DNA of 64,000 nt from Medicago truncatula (Eukaryota; Streptophyta; Magnoliopsida; Fabales; Fabaceae). The translations under genes were made by a program, and so were the position numbers. Below, in pieces: positions 11,476 to 22,590 of this stretch. The notes below the pieces were generated by a model, which worked only from the letters and a program-made list of their open reading frames with translations, was not told the DNA's origin and did not search any database. The stretch covers positions 2,056,001 through 2,120,000 of the forward strand of contig NC_053046.1 of the NCBI RefSeq assembly GCF_003473485.1, in the 5' to 3' direction. How positions within the stretch are numbered: position 1 is the first letter of the stretch; each line of letters begins with the position of its first letter.

Positions 11476-13013
11476 AAATAAGAATTGTCATCGCTGTGTG
11501 ACAATTCACTCTTGGTAGTTGGGAAGTGGTTGAAGTAATGTTTTATATTTTGTTTTATTTTGTTTTGTTTCTATCGTCGTTGTACCTCATGTACATTTTA
11601 TGTGTTTGATAAAATGCTTCAATCAAACATTTGTGTACTAGAATGATATCGTGAATTTAATCGGTTATTTGAGGTAGTGATGCAATGTGATGATGATATA
11701 GTACGGTATCTTGATAATGTTGTCAATTATCTCAATTGCTAATTATTTAAACAACAAAACTTCCTACTGCCGAGTAAACACTTTTCGAAGCGCCAACTTT
11801 GAAAGTTGGAAAGAGTTTGTTTGGGAGAAACGAGTACGATTGGTCAGGTTATAATTATCTCATAGCCAAACTCCCGATTAGCTTAGCAGGACCCCATTCT
11901 CTTGAGAACCGGAGAGTTAACACTAACAAAAGAAATATGAGACTCATGGGAGTGAAACATACAAATAAAAGAAGGACATTGTTTAAGGAACTCATTAAAA
12001 GAAATTTTATCAAGAGAATAGAAGTTAAACACATGTAAAAGTCATAACTGCACAATTTTCAATGTAAAAATGACTACTTTTATATGTTTAAACAATGCCC
12101 TAAAGACATTTGTAGCATTTTCTAAAAGGGAATTTGTGTGGAACACAGGAAAAAGGAAAGGGGTATATATTCTCTATAGTTACTCCTCTTTTGTATTTTT
12201 CTTGCAACAAATTACGAATTGGAAGTGTTTAGAGGAGCAAATTGAGCCATAGTTGAATGACTCTGTGATTCTTTACTGCAAGAAATTAATTTCGATTTGA
12301 AGTTAAGACAACCTAAATCATCTTTTGTATTGAATGACTCCTCATTTGTATTGAATGACGTTGATTTGGAGTTAAGACAACCTAAATCATCATTTGTATT
12401 ATAATTAGTCATGATTTGTTGATTATTATCTTTCTTTTTTTTTAGTCAAGATTATTATCATTTTCTTTAACGAAATTTAAAATGAAGATTATGATTAGTC
12501 ATGATTTGTTGGCTTATGGGAATACTATAGATTAAAGTTATCCACATTTGTAAAAACCAAGTTTTGGTAACGTTGACATTACTCAGAACGGACAACAATT
12601 TGAAGGAATAGTTCTTGGCATTTTACCTTGGATAAATGAATACCAAGGTAAAGAATAATGAATGTGGTGAAAATAAATGAGTACAAAGTGAAAAGTAAAA
12701 TAAAAGGAAAACAAATTTTATTGTGTAATCAAATAATCTTGCACAAAGTAATTTGATTGTTGAATCTCATAATCTTGTACAAAGTACCCCCAAAGCTCCA
12801 AAGAAGAATAAAATAATCTATGACAATGTTTTAACTTTTAACTAATTCTCAACAAAAGAGAGAAACAATCATGTATAGAAATTCCAAAGCCCCATTTGAA
12901 AATTGAAAAGGAAAGGATGAAACAAGCTTTAAAAATTTCATCCCTTCTCTTTTCCAAAGCAGATCAACAACCAGACATAGAGAAGAGAAATCAATGAACT
13001 CCGAGATCAAAAG
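11476..13013. other. Intergenic between convergent THUMP and UBC genes
   Basis: No gene is recognisable. Around 12290-12405 two to three imperfect direct copies of GTTAAGACAACCTAAATCAT with TTTGTATTGAATGA occur. The minus-strand 3' UTR of the UBC gene ends somewhere above about 12700; AATAAAA on the minus strand at about 12715-12721 is a possible poly(A) signal for it. Confidence 0.5.
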
Positions 13014-14435
13014 TTAAGCAGCAGGATCTTTGTACAACTTCTCCACCATCTTCCTGTACTCTGTAGAAAGTAGAACATAGCAAAATCAGTTCATCTTTCA
13101 CAAGTTGTACATATTTACAAATCTTCTGCAAAATGTCAATAATGTTTATTTACCTTCTTGGTTGCTCCAAAGCTGAGCTGCTTGTGGATTTAGCGGCGAG
13201 CTAATGTTTGGCTCTAAATTATGAAAGAAGTAAAAATACAATCAACAAACAGGGAACATAGCAAAATAAAAGTGTCACATCATTGATTCAGGTTTCAAAT
13301 TTACCTCCTAGCAGGCTTTGAATTGACAAAAGAATTGTTCTAACATCATAAGCAGATGACCATTTATCCTATAAAACAAAGATTACTCAATTAATTAATC
13401 ATAACATAGTACATCAATATGCAATAGTTGTATTGAAAATGACACAACATAACAAAATGTCACCATCATCACATGCTACTAACACAACATTCATTACCTG
13501 AAGAATGTCCAAGCAAATATTGCCATGCAAATCAACATTGGGGTGGAAGCATGTGGTGTCAAATTTGACCTTTGGGGCCTTAAAAGGATACTCATTGGGA
13601 AATGAAAGTGACAATCTGTATTCTGTTCCTTCAAAGACAGTGTCTTTGCTTCCTGCTATTGTTCCTTTCCAGCACAGTATATTGTCCTCTTCAGGGAAAG
13701 CAGATATACCAGAATCTCCACTCATCTGCCAAATAATCACAATAATGAATTATTCACTTTTTCAAATAATCCAATTACCATCTAATTACTTCTTTAAGTC
13801 CTCAAATTACACTGCTTTAGACAAAAATAATTGATAAACTAACACAAAATTAGATCATAGAAGGTGAAAAAGAGAGATCCAGTTTCTTACCATCAAAGCC
13901 ATCAATTCAGACTGCAACCTGCAAAATTGCAACAACCCACAAAGCAAAAGAAATTGAGTTAGTTAGATTAGGAGAAACAAACAGAAAACTCTACCAATAT
14001 TTTAAATTAACTAAACTAAAAAACAAAACAAAAAACCTAAATTTAATTTAATCAACAAAAACCCATTAATTCCCACAACTAAGTTAAATTAAAAAGTTAA
14101 GCAAAAACCCTGAATTTAATTCAATCAACAAAAACCAATAGTTCCCCAAAATTAAGTAAATTAAAAAAAAAACCTAAATTTTAATTGAATCAACAAAAAC
14201 CCATTAATCCCCAAAATCTATCCGAAGGGTTTGATTTCTTTGATTTTTCTTGGTATAGAACGTTCCCAATTTCCAATCGAAAGACAAAACAAGATTAAAA
14301 ACTGTAACAGTGAATTGATAAAACGAACCTTTTGAGAACAGATTGAGTGTCAACGGTTTTAGGAGGAGGGAGAGGTTGCATTGAAGGAGCAATGTTGCTT
14401 TGAGAAGCTTCAGTTTGAACATTAGCGCTAGCCAT
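13014..14435 (-). CDS. UBC19/20: Ubiquitin-conjugating enzyme E2, UBC19/UBC20 (E2-C) type
   Basis: E2 enzyme of the E2-C class, which works with the anaphase-promoting complex to ubiquitinate mitotic regulators (family knowledge). Exons from 5' to 3' on the minus strand: 14435-14329, 13918-13891, 13725-13498, 13368-13305, 13213-13154, 13060-13014. They join to 177 residues, close to the roughly 180 of the Arabidopsis proteins. The flexible N-terminal extension is Ser/Pro-rich ([17 protein letters not shown]). The UBC fold runs from about residue 35 and has the HPN motif at 106-108 and the catalytic Cys at 116 in GNICLDIL. The C-terminus ends KLYKDPAA. The second exon is only 28 bases. The first 36 residues and the 5' UTR come from one exon. 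Confidence 0.95.
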
Positions 14436-16172
14436 TGAAAGAGAAAGAAGAGAGCGAAATTAGCGATTGATTTTGATTTAGGGTTAGGGTTTGTTGAAGG
14501 AAGAAGAAGCAGTTGAATTGAATTTCAGAGAGGAGAAAGTGATGACAGTGTTGTTGTTCTGTTGATTTTAAACGAAAAGTGCCTTTCACGAAACGACGTC
14601 GAATTTAAGGTCGGTTCAAAGAATTCGAACGTTGAGAAGCCTAAATTAATCACAACGGCTAGTAATCTTGCATAAATGGAAACAAACCACTATTTAGTAT
14701 TAAATTAAAATGTTAAAATGTTAAGTATTTTTTTTTTTTTGACAATTTAAAATATTAAGTGTTATTCTTTCTTTTATTTATTCCTTAAAAAACTGGTCAA
14801 AATGTAAAGTATTTTCTAAAACATTATTGAGTAAAAAACATAAAATCATCCTTACGTTGGTTTGAGCGGAACTATAATATGACTCTTTGGTAAGGTATTA
14901 TGTTCAACGAACATAGTTTTTATTTGGGAAAATCAAAATGCAATATGTTAATAACAACAGTGAAGATCCATGCACAAGGAGTGCAAAGAACACCACCGAT
15001 AAAAGTTTACAGCACAAGAATCCTACAAGAGCTCCAGAATTCAACGAATATAGTTAACACAAGTAATAAATTCATTAACCATTTAATTTTGGATTTGATT
15101 TAGATTTATGACTAATGCATATTAAAAAACATTTATCGAAAGAGGTTAACCCTTAAGTCAATCTCATTTATCTTGAGATGATTTATCTCTACAATTATAT
15201 GTAGAAGATACATTTTGTTTACAAAAATAAAGGCGTTAGGTTGGTTAAAGTGTCAAAAAGGTTGGTTAGAGTGAGCAACTAAACATAATTTGAGGCCTAA
15301 ACAATATTTTTTTCTTGAATTTTATATTCTCATTACACTAAATTTAAATTTTGTTGCCTGTGCATAATCGTGCAATTTGACAAAAAAACAAAAAAGACAT
15401 TGGTACATGAACTTGACCACTTTCAATCGTATTCACTTTTTTCTTTTATCAATTTTAATTGTACTCGTAATAAAGTTAGAGATGATTTATATTCAGGGAC
15501 ATCACATTATATATATAAGACCGGAACATTTATTCATCCTAGGTACCATATTAATTTTTTTTTCTGACAAAAATAAAATGATATTCATTCATTCAAATCA
15601 AATTAAGAGAATACATCATTCAACACCGCTAAAAACGTAAAGGATGAATGTGCGAGAAACTCACAACATCTAAGTTAACTGCATATAACGACATAATGCC
15701 TACAAAAATATATGATAAAATTATAGTGACCGGAATATCCATGGCATCTGGATCTGCAACGTTGACGCTCAAATCTTTGATTGAATAATCGATCTTTCAA
15801 TATGAATCAAATGAACACCGCACGAAGACGGGAAATCAAACAACGCCGCGCAAGACGACGAACAACAAACCACCACACTTAGATGATGAAATCATAAAGA
15901 AAAAAACCTAGATCTATGTGAAAATCACTTATTTAGATTGAAATAAAGAGAAAAAGATGAAGAGGGGTGATTTTAGGTCAAGAATAAACTATAGGAGAAA
16001 ACCTAGAGAGAAAACTAAGGTCGGATTGTTGCAGTGGGATATATTGGTATAACCTTTTTTTTTTTGTTTTCTTTTGTCATGCCCTTCTCATGCAGGCACC
16101 ATATTAATTGAAAACATGATTTTGTAAAAGAAAGTTAGAAATAATTTTCCCATTTAATTAGACTCCCACTAT
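14436..16172. other. Intergenic, no recognisable gene
   Basis: Upstream of the UBC gene: a pyrimidine/purine-rich leader, then AT-rich sequence. The short ORFs here have no family likeness. Around 15720-16020 the base composition is less AT-rich (for example CAACGCCGCGCAAGACGACG), but no reading frame of substance is present. Confidence 0.5.
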
Positions 16173-16173
16173 T

Positions 16174-16312
16174 TTTTTTTTTTTTACAAAGTAGTTTAGT
16201 GGCTAAAAATTCACTTTTTTTAAGGTGAATAAATGAGGTGTATGGGGTTCGAACCTCGGCCCTACCTATATAAAATAATGTCTCTACCAATTGAGTTAAA
16301 AGGTCACAAACG
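16174..16312 (-). mobile_element. tRNA-derived SINE on the minus strand
   Basis: Minus-strand reading: A box AACTCAATTGGTAGAGAC, B box AGGTTCGAACCCC, then TTCACCTT and AGTGAATTTTTAGCCACTAA ending in a poly(A) tail (poly-T at about 16173-16187 on the plus strand). The layout is that of a plant SINE. A degenerate relative in the same orientation lies at 52930-53035. Confidence 0.75.
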
Positions 16313-16455
16313 CGATGCTCATCGTCCTTTATTATAAGTTCATTTGAGAAATTTTCATAAAATGTTATCATTTAGAAAGAGATCTCCGGGACACTACCTA
16401 GTTATAATGAGAAATATTTTAGGGGTATAAAGGTTCGATAGTTTATTACAAGAAT

Positions 16456-16800
16456 TATGCAGTCATGTAACATCTCAAACTGCTTTCAGGATTGTCTATT
16501 GACCCCCACAAACTAACACGAGTTTTTTCAATGTATTTTGTACTCACTCACACGTTTTTCGGGAGACTTCTTAGAAGGTCACTCATCCCAAAATTGCTCC
16601 AAGTCAAGCATCCAGTCTCAAAGTTCTTATGGAATGTGCTATTTAACAGAATTTGCATCTTGTTGATATAGGTAGTACCAAACAATTCATATAAGTCTTC
16701 CTTCAATCATCCAGTCTCATAGCTGCATGACTTCAGGATCTCTCTCAATCCGATGTGATTCGGTTTTTGCCTAGAAGATGACAGGAGTCGAACCACTCTC
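16456..16800. mobile_element. Cassandra-like TRIM remnant carrying 5S rRNA-like sequence
   Basis: Positions about 16560-16645 align along their length with the antisense of the 3' part of plant 5S rRNA: GACTTC, AAGGTCACTCATCC, GCTCC, CAAGCA, AAGTTCTTATGG occur in the right order and spacing. A 5S-like block inside a terminal repeat defines Cassandra elements. A plausible repeat start TGTAACATCTCAAA is at 16456. No tRNA-Met primer site was found, so this looks like a solo or decayed terminal repeat; the right boundary is uncertain. Confidence 0.7.
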
Positions 16801-17167
16801 TGCCCTCATCACCCTTGAGCGTTGCAACAACCCACAAAACAAATCTTGAATTATTCACCAAGATATCACAATAGAATCATGTTGCACAACATTATCTTCA
16901 AGTTAAGATGCACAACACACTCTTAAAGTCATTGTCATTCTTTCTGTAAATGTTAAATGCTTAAACTACTGAGCACACACCTCAGCAAAAAAAGTGAGAG
17001 AAGATTCAAAAATATAAAAACGAAGAATTAACGATTAACAAGAAGAAGAAAAAACTTGTTAACAAAGTGGCCAAATAAATGAAGGAAGTTCAAAGGCAAA
17101 TGATAGAATCTCGTTCAAAGAATTTGGGGAAAAAATTGCCAAAAGCTAGGAAACAACACACAACACC

Positions 17168-17202
<35 letters not shown>

Positions 17203-18539
17203 AATACACCCCACACCATGCATACTCCTTCGTCACTCTCCTTCTCCGCAAAAGAAGTCACTGACTCACCACCGCTAACCTCTAATGAGGAAGAAGAAAC
17301 CAAGGAATGTAAAACGGATTGAAGGAATTGGTGGGAACCAGAATGTAGTTGTCAATGAAATCAAGCTTCATATTCCCCTAAGGCGCGGCGCCGGTAAGGG
17401 TCGCAGAAACGGAGTGCAGCAATTAATAAAGCACAACAGTTCACACCTTTAAATAATGAGCATCAAAAAAGCATAAATTTAACAGGCCAGTTAATTTATT
17501 CCCCAGATCAGCTAGGAACTCAGGAACCAATGTGTAGAATTGTGATTTCTAACTAATAGTACTTTAACGGTGTTAACTTAAAGGGGAGGTGAATGTTTTT
17601 TTATAAAATAGAGGGGGTGTTAGTGTTGTTTTAGTGAAATCTCAAGGGAGGTTAATGCAATTTACCCTTGATAAAAATAACTTGTATTTCCTAGATGAAT
17701 TTTCTTTTTATGAAATCATTGACTCTACTTATTTAAATTTCTAGATTCATCCTTGCCTTTAATTTCCAAATGTATTGTTCATAATCATTGCTTAGGTGGT
17801 AAAGATGACTTTCTCTGCAACAAGTTAAGCACAACATATTCTTAAGATTTCAGGTTCGATTTTCTCTGATGACAATTTGAAGAGATTAGTTTAACTTCTT
17901 AAAAAAAATGTTAAGCACAACCTAACATGGAATTGATCAATCATGCAAACGTCAACCCCAACCTAATGAATTCCTTGGTGTAAAATGTTGGGATAAGTTG
18001 CTTAATTTTGTGGTGGAACTCGAGTGGATTAAGAAAGGACAAAGTGAAAGAGAGAGAAGAGATTAAGGAGAAAAGAGATTATGGAAATTTTATTGAACTG
18101 ATACATGATGATGCATTCTCAATGCAATACACCACTTGTATACACAAATCCAAAACTTCTAACTAATTATGGTTACTAAACCACCGAGTAAAGAGTTAAT
18201 CTCTAACTAACTAACTCATCCTTATCTAACTATCCTTATAACTAGTAACGAACTTCTAACAAACTTGTACTAATCTAAAGTATATACATCATAACAAATT
18301 ATCAACTATAATAATTACTTCAAGTCCATACATAAAACCTCACAATGGTACCCAAATTTCACTAAATCTAAAACAATTGAAAATACACACGTTTAAGTAA
18401 CAGAATATTTCAATTTCAGACCTGAGATAATTGAATAGTATGTGAGTCGTGAATATAATTAACACAAAAAATAGTGCGTGAAGAGGAAGAAAAATAGCAT
18501 ACGAGAATCTATTTGTAAAAGTTAAACTTATAATTTTAA
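16801..18539. other. Intergenic with microsatellite and SINE-like debris
   Basis: A CT-rich run followed by CA repeats lies at about 17170-17203. At 17570-17670 there is a fragment resembling one arm of the element at 18540 (AGGGGGTGTTAGTGTTG, GGGAGGTTAATGCAATTTACC). At about 17785-17905 a SINE-like stretch has GCTTAGGTGGTAAAGA and CAGGTTCGATTTTC followed by an A run. No gene is visible. Confidence 0.5.
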
Positions 18540-19419
18540 GAGTAAATAGTCAATTTCCCTCCTGAAATTGTAAGTTTCATCAATTATCCCCCTAAAATTA
18601 ACAAAACTTCAATTACCCTCTGAAATTTCACAACGTTAGTCAATTTATCCCCTCCGTCAAATTTTTCTGTTAGTGAACATGACGTTTTTCAAATACCCCC
18701 TTGAAGTTTTGCACTTATGTGCAAAATGCCCCCCAAACTTAAAAATTTATATTATTTTTTTATTAAAAACAAACAATTAATAGTTAAATAATAAAGTTAA
18801 CTATTAATTTTGGAGTTTGGAAAAACTATATACATATATACATCAAAATAGGGAAAAATGTGTATTTTTAAAGTGACGATAATGGTTATTTCTAATAGAC
18901 AAATTATTATTTTTAGAGGTTTATAAACAAATTAATAATCAGATTTAAATTTATATTTTCTCCTTCACCATCTTAGTCTTTTAACTCCTCTAACTCCTTC
19001 AACAATTTGCTCAAACCATTTAAATTACACAACCCCCAATATTAATCCACAAATCATCCCATTATTGTCACTTTAAAAAAATACATATTTTTCCCCATTT
19101 TGGAGCCTATTTTGATGTATATATGCATGTAGTTTTCCCAAATTCCAAAATTAATAGTTAGCTTTAATATTTAACTATTAATTGTTTGTTTTTAAGAAAA
19201 AAATAATATAAATTTTTAAGTTTGGGGGGCATTTTGCACATAAGTGCAAAACTTCAGGGGGGTATTTGCAAAACGTCATGTTCACTAACAGAAAAATTTG
19301 ACGGAGGGGGTAAATTGACTAACGTTGTGAAATTTCAGGGGGGTAATTGAAGTTTTGTTAATTTCAGAAGGGTAATTGATGAAACTTACAATTTCAGGGG
19401 GGAAATTGACTATTTACTC
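18540..19419. mobile_element. Large foldback MITE, Mutator-type (9-bp target duplication)
   Basis: An 880-base element whose arms of roughly 350 bases are near-perfect inverted copies. The ends are GAGTAAATAGTCAATTTCCC and its complement ending GACTATTTACTC. It is flanked by the perfect 9-base repeat TAATTTTAA (18531-18539 and 19420-19428). The arms contain evenly spaced CCCCCT-type blocks, as in other plant Mutator-derived MITEs. It encodes no transposase. Transcribed, it would form a long hairpin. Confidence 0.92.
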
Positions 19420-19892
19420 TAATTTTAAACAAGGATAATTTTAGTATTATGATTAAATTTTAGGTCAAAGTGTAACCAAATTTTTTTTTAGGTCAAATGC
19501 ATTTTTTTTGTCCTTTTAAGTTTGACAAAAGTATCGAGTTAATCGTTTAAGTTTTAAATAAGTCTTTTAAATTTGTTGAAGTTTTAAATAGATCTTTAAG
19601 TTGTTAATTTATTGCACATATTTAAAAAAAAATTAAGTTTCAAATATGTTCTTAAAAGGGTAATGATGTATTAAATTAACAACGTAAGAAGACTATTTAA
19701 AATTTAAAAAATTTAACCCGGTATTTTTCTCAAACTTAAAGAATCAAAATATGAATTTAGCCTAAATTTTAAATACATTTGGGTGTAAAATTTAATCATA
19801 ATACATGAATGGAACCCAAATATAGTCTCTATCTCATGGAACCGATTTGACAAACCAATTCCCAAAGTAACGTAACCTAAATTCAAAGAAAA
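19420..19892. other. AT-rich spacer
   Basis: Contains repeated AAGTTTTAAATA-type phrases around 19540-19600. No gene is seen. Confidence 0.4.
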
Positions 19893-20059
19893 CATTAGCC
19901 ACACTACAATGAAATATGACACAACCACACAAGACCGGCTTGTGAGGTGAAGATTGCCCCCACTTATAAACACATTGTCAGGCCATGTTCTATCCGGTGT
20001 GGGACTCACTATTGGGTTTGGTTCGTGGACATAAATGGTGGATGGCCCGATAGCGGAAA

Positions 20060-21638
20060 CACTACAAGAAACATTACCTTTTGCCAGGGGTAAAATCCCT
20101 GTCAAAAGGACAGAATCCCTGGCAAAAGGGACGTTTGTGAGGGAAAAAGCCAGGGGCGGAAGCAGTGGCAAAAGCGCTCATCGCAAACCTTTTGCCAGGG
20201 GCTACACCCCTGGGAGAAAAACGAGGGGCAGAACCCCTGGCATAACACGTGACTTAAACCTTGGCATAAACCCTGGCAAATTCCCTCACTTTTGTCTGCA
20301 AATTTTCTGCAACTCTGACTGCGCCTGCGCTGCCTGCGCTAAAGTGACTGATGTGAAGAAAGTCTGACCTGAAAAAAACCAGGGATATGCGAGGGGTTTA
20401 ACCCCTGGCAAACGTCCATGTTATTTTTTTTTAAAATATTTTATTTATTAAAATGATTTTTTTATTAATTAATAAAATGTATTTAAATTAATTTAAAAAT
20501 TGTTTTTTTTAAAAGTTGTTTTTGATCAATAAACAACTTTAATTTTTTTGTACTATACTATTTTTGAGTCCCTCTTTTTTAAACAATATGCATTATTATA
20601 TTATATTGTTTTATTTTATAAATTGATAAAATATAATAATAGATTTTAATTTATTAAAAAACAGATTTTAACAAAGTTTTAATTTAAAAATAAAACTAAT
20701 TTATTATAAGCAATTAGTGTTTGACCATATTTTTTTTTTTAAATTCTGCTACAATGCAACTACAACTACAACATGCATATATTTCTTTTTATCACAAAAA
20801 AAAAAAAACAGCATGAATAACATACAAAATAAATAACATTAATAAGTAATCAAAATTAATATCATGAAAAATAAAACAGATTTATTATAAGCAATTAGTG
20901 TTTGACCATATTTTTAAAAAAAAATTCTGCTACAATGCAACTACAACTACAACATGCATATATTTCTTTTTATCACAAAAAAAAAAAAAACAGCATGAAT
21001 AACATACAAAATAAATAACATTAATAAGTAATCAAAATTAATATCATGAAAAAAACATGTAACAAATGAAGAAATTTTTACCAAATATATGAACTTTGAT
21101 GAATGTGTTGTGTGAAGGGGCTGTGTTTTATGAGAAGAAAGAAGAAATTTTTCTAAGTGTTTTTTAGGCTGCTAAGAGACCGGTGCATGGCTTATATAGG
21201 GATGGAAAAAAGCCAGGGCCTATGTGAGGGACAAGCCCCTCGCTTTGTTGGTCAAATCCTAGCATAGCTAGGTTGCAGAACAGCCATAAAAAAGCCAGGG
21301 ATTTCCTGCAAAAACCGAGGGGTTTAGCCCCTGGCAGGCCTGCACTGCACAACTTTTGCAGGCTTCAGTCAACTCAGCAGGAACAAAGCAGGGATTCTCT
21401 CACTTTTTGCACATCCGAGGGGCTTTCCTTGGTAATTTCCCTCGGTTTTTTCCTGACATGCAATTGATTCCTTCCCTTTTTCAAATTCAGTTCTGGCGCC
21501 AATAAAAACCCAGGGATTTTTTAAAATAAACGAGGGGCAAACCCCAGTGTTTTTTGCCAGCGGTTGTCCTTGGCATTTTCCCTGGCAAATTTGCCAGGGG
21601 CTTCAAACCCTTGTCAAAAGGTAACTATTCTTGTAGTG
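20060..21638. mobile_element. Non-autonomous CACTA (En/Spm) transposon
   Basis: A 1579-base element with terminal inverted repeat CACTACAAGAA (20060) and TTCTTGTAGTG (ends 21638), flanked by the 3-base duplication AAA (20057-20059, 21639-21641); this is diagnostic of CACTA elements. Both subterminal regions are packed with short motifs of the form TTTGCCAGGGG and CCCCTGGCAAA in both orientations, the likely transposase-binding repeats. The centre is AT-rich, has no coding capacity, and contains a tandem duplication with a 181-base period (20692-20872 and 20873-21053). Confidence 0.93.
20692..21053. repeat. Tandem duplication, 181-base period, inside the CACTA element
   Basis: Two consecutive copies share TTTATTATAAGCAATTAGTG and CTACAATGCAACTACAACTA, and end ATTAATATCATGAAAAA. 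The copies differ only by a few bases and A-run length, so the duplication is recent relative to the element. Confidence 0.9.
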
Positions 21639-21939
21639 AAACCTGATAACATGTGATCCAATGGATCTTGAAGAGGCTCTGATACCATCTTAGAAATCGT
21701 GGTTGGGCCTAACACAACCCCACAAAACCGACTTGTGAGTGAGGATTGCCCCCACTTATAAACACATTGTCAGACCATGTTCTATCCGATGTGGGACTCT
21801 TAACAATTTTGGCCATATCAAAGTCATTTATGTTTTCAATTTGATAGAGTTATCCACATTAAGAATTTCTTTATGCTTTCCTTTGGGAAGTCTTGAATAT
21901 GAGGACATTGAGACAACCATTTATTAGACCAAAAGAAAT

Positions 21940-22590
21940 TCAATCTTTTGTGCAGGCAATTCCATCAGTTATGGATTGTAGTGCCTTTTGTTTCAGATAC
22001 TTTTCATTTGGAAGAAGTTTTAACTTCATATCCAGTCTCTTACAATATAATGGCAAATCCATTCCAGCCTTCTCATTATCTTTTGTTTTACCAGAGACAT
22101 TCATCATTGTGTGAACTATATTGTCACAAAAATTCTTTTCAATGTGCATAACATCAAGATTATGTCTTAGTAAATTGTCTTTCCAGTAAGGGAGGTCCCA
22201 AAAATACTTCTTTTGGTCCAATTGTGGTCTACACCGTACGTATCCTTCATCTGATGTTATCTTGGGAGGCGGACCATCTTTTTCTGTTGTGTCTTTCCTG
22301 AACCGATTCTCTTCCTCCGGAATTCATGATTGCCTGGTAAGAACCTACGATGATAGTCAAACCACGAACTCTTTCCTCCATTTTTCAAGTTAAATTCCTT
22401 TGTTTCTTTCATACAATGAGGACAAGCTAATCTACCATGAGTCGACCATCCAAACAACATGCCATATGCAGGAAAGTCGTTAATAGTCAACATTAAAACT
22501 GCCCTCAATGTTTTCACATCTAACTGAAGCTTCTGGTTTTATATTGGCACTACAATCCATAACCGATGGAATTGCCTGCACAGAAAATTA
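21940..22590 (-). pseudogene. Broken CACTA (TNP2-like) transposase fragment
   Basis: The minus strand from about 22520 to 21942 encodes part of a Transposase_21-type protein: TINDFPAYGMLFGWSTHGR, LACPHCM, SWFDYHRRFLPGNHEFRR, and then in another frame KKYFWDLPYWKDN, RHNLDVMHIEKNFCDNI. The frame shifts by one base near 22305-22315, so FRRKR continues out of frame to a stop at 22257. Both ends are missing. A 40-base piece of its coding sequence (21947-21988) recurs in inverted orientation at 22545-22586, directly beyond the 5' end. This is not an active gene and does not belong to the nearby non-autonomous CACTA copy in any visible way. Confidence 0.88.

Larger units (their letters stand above)
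19893..21805 (-). mobile_element. TRIM retrotransposon (minus strand), split by a CACTA element
   Basis: Two direct copies of a roughly 118-base terminal repeat lie at about 19893-20008 and 21688-21805; both contain CCCCCACTTATAAACACATT, TCTATCCG and GTGGGACTC. On the minus strand the right copy starts TGTTAAGAGTCCCACATCGG. The complement of the initiator tRNA-Met primer site (GGCTCTGATACCA, 21675-21687) lies immediately inside it, as expected for a TRIM. The internal region is very short once the inserted CACTA element (20060-21638) is removed. No 5-base target duplication could be recognised, and the outer end of the left copy is eroded. Confidence 0.85.

Noticed and set aside
15370-15640. 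Overlapping 65- and 87-residue frames
   Set aside because: Both are AT-rich low-complexity frames with no domain or homologue that I recognise.
20035-20367. 110-residue open frame near 20.2 kb
   Set aside because: It is made of the GC-rich subterminal repeats of the CACTA element and has no domain.
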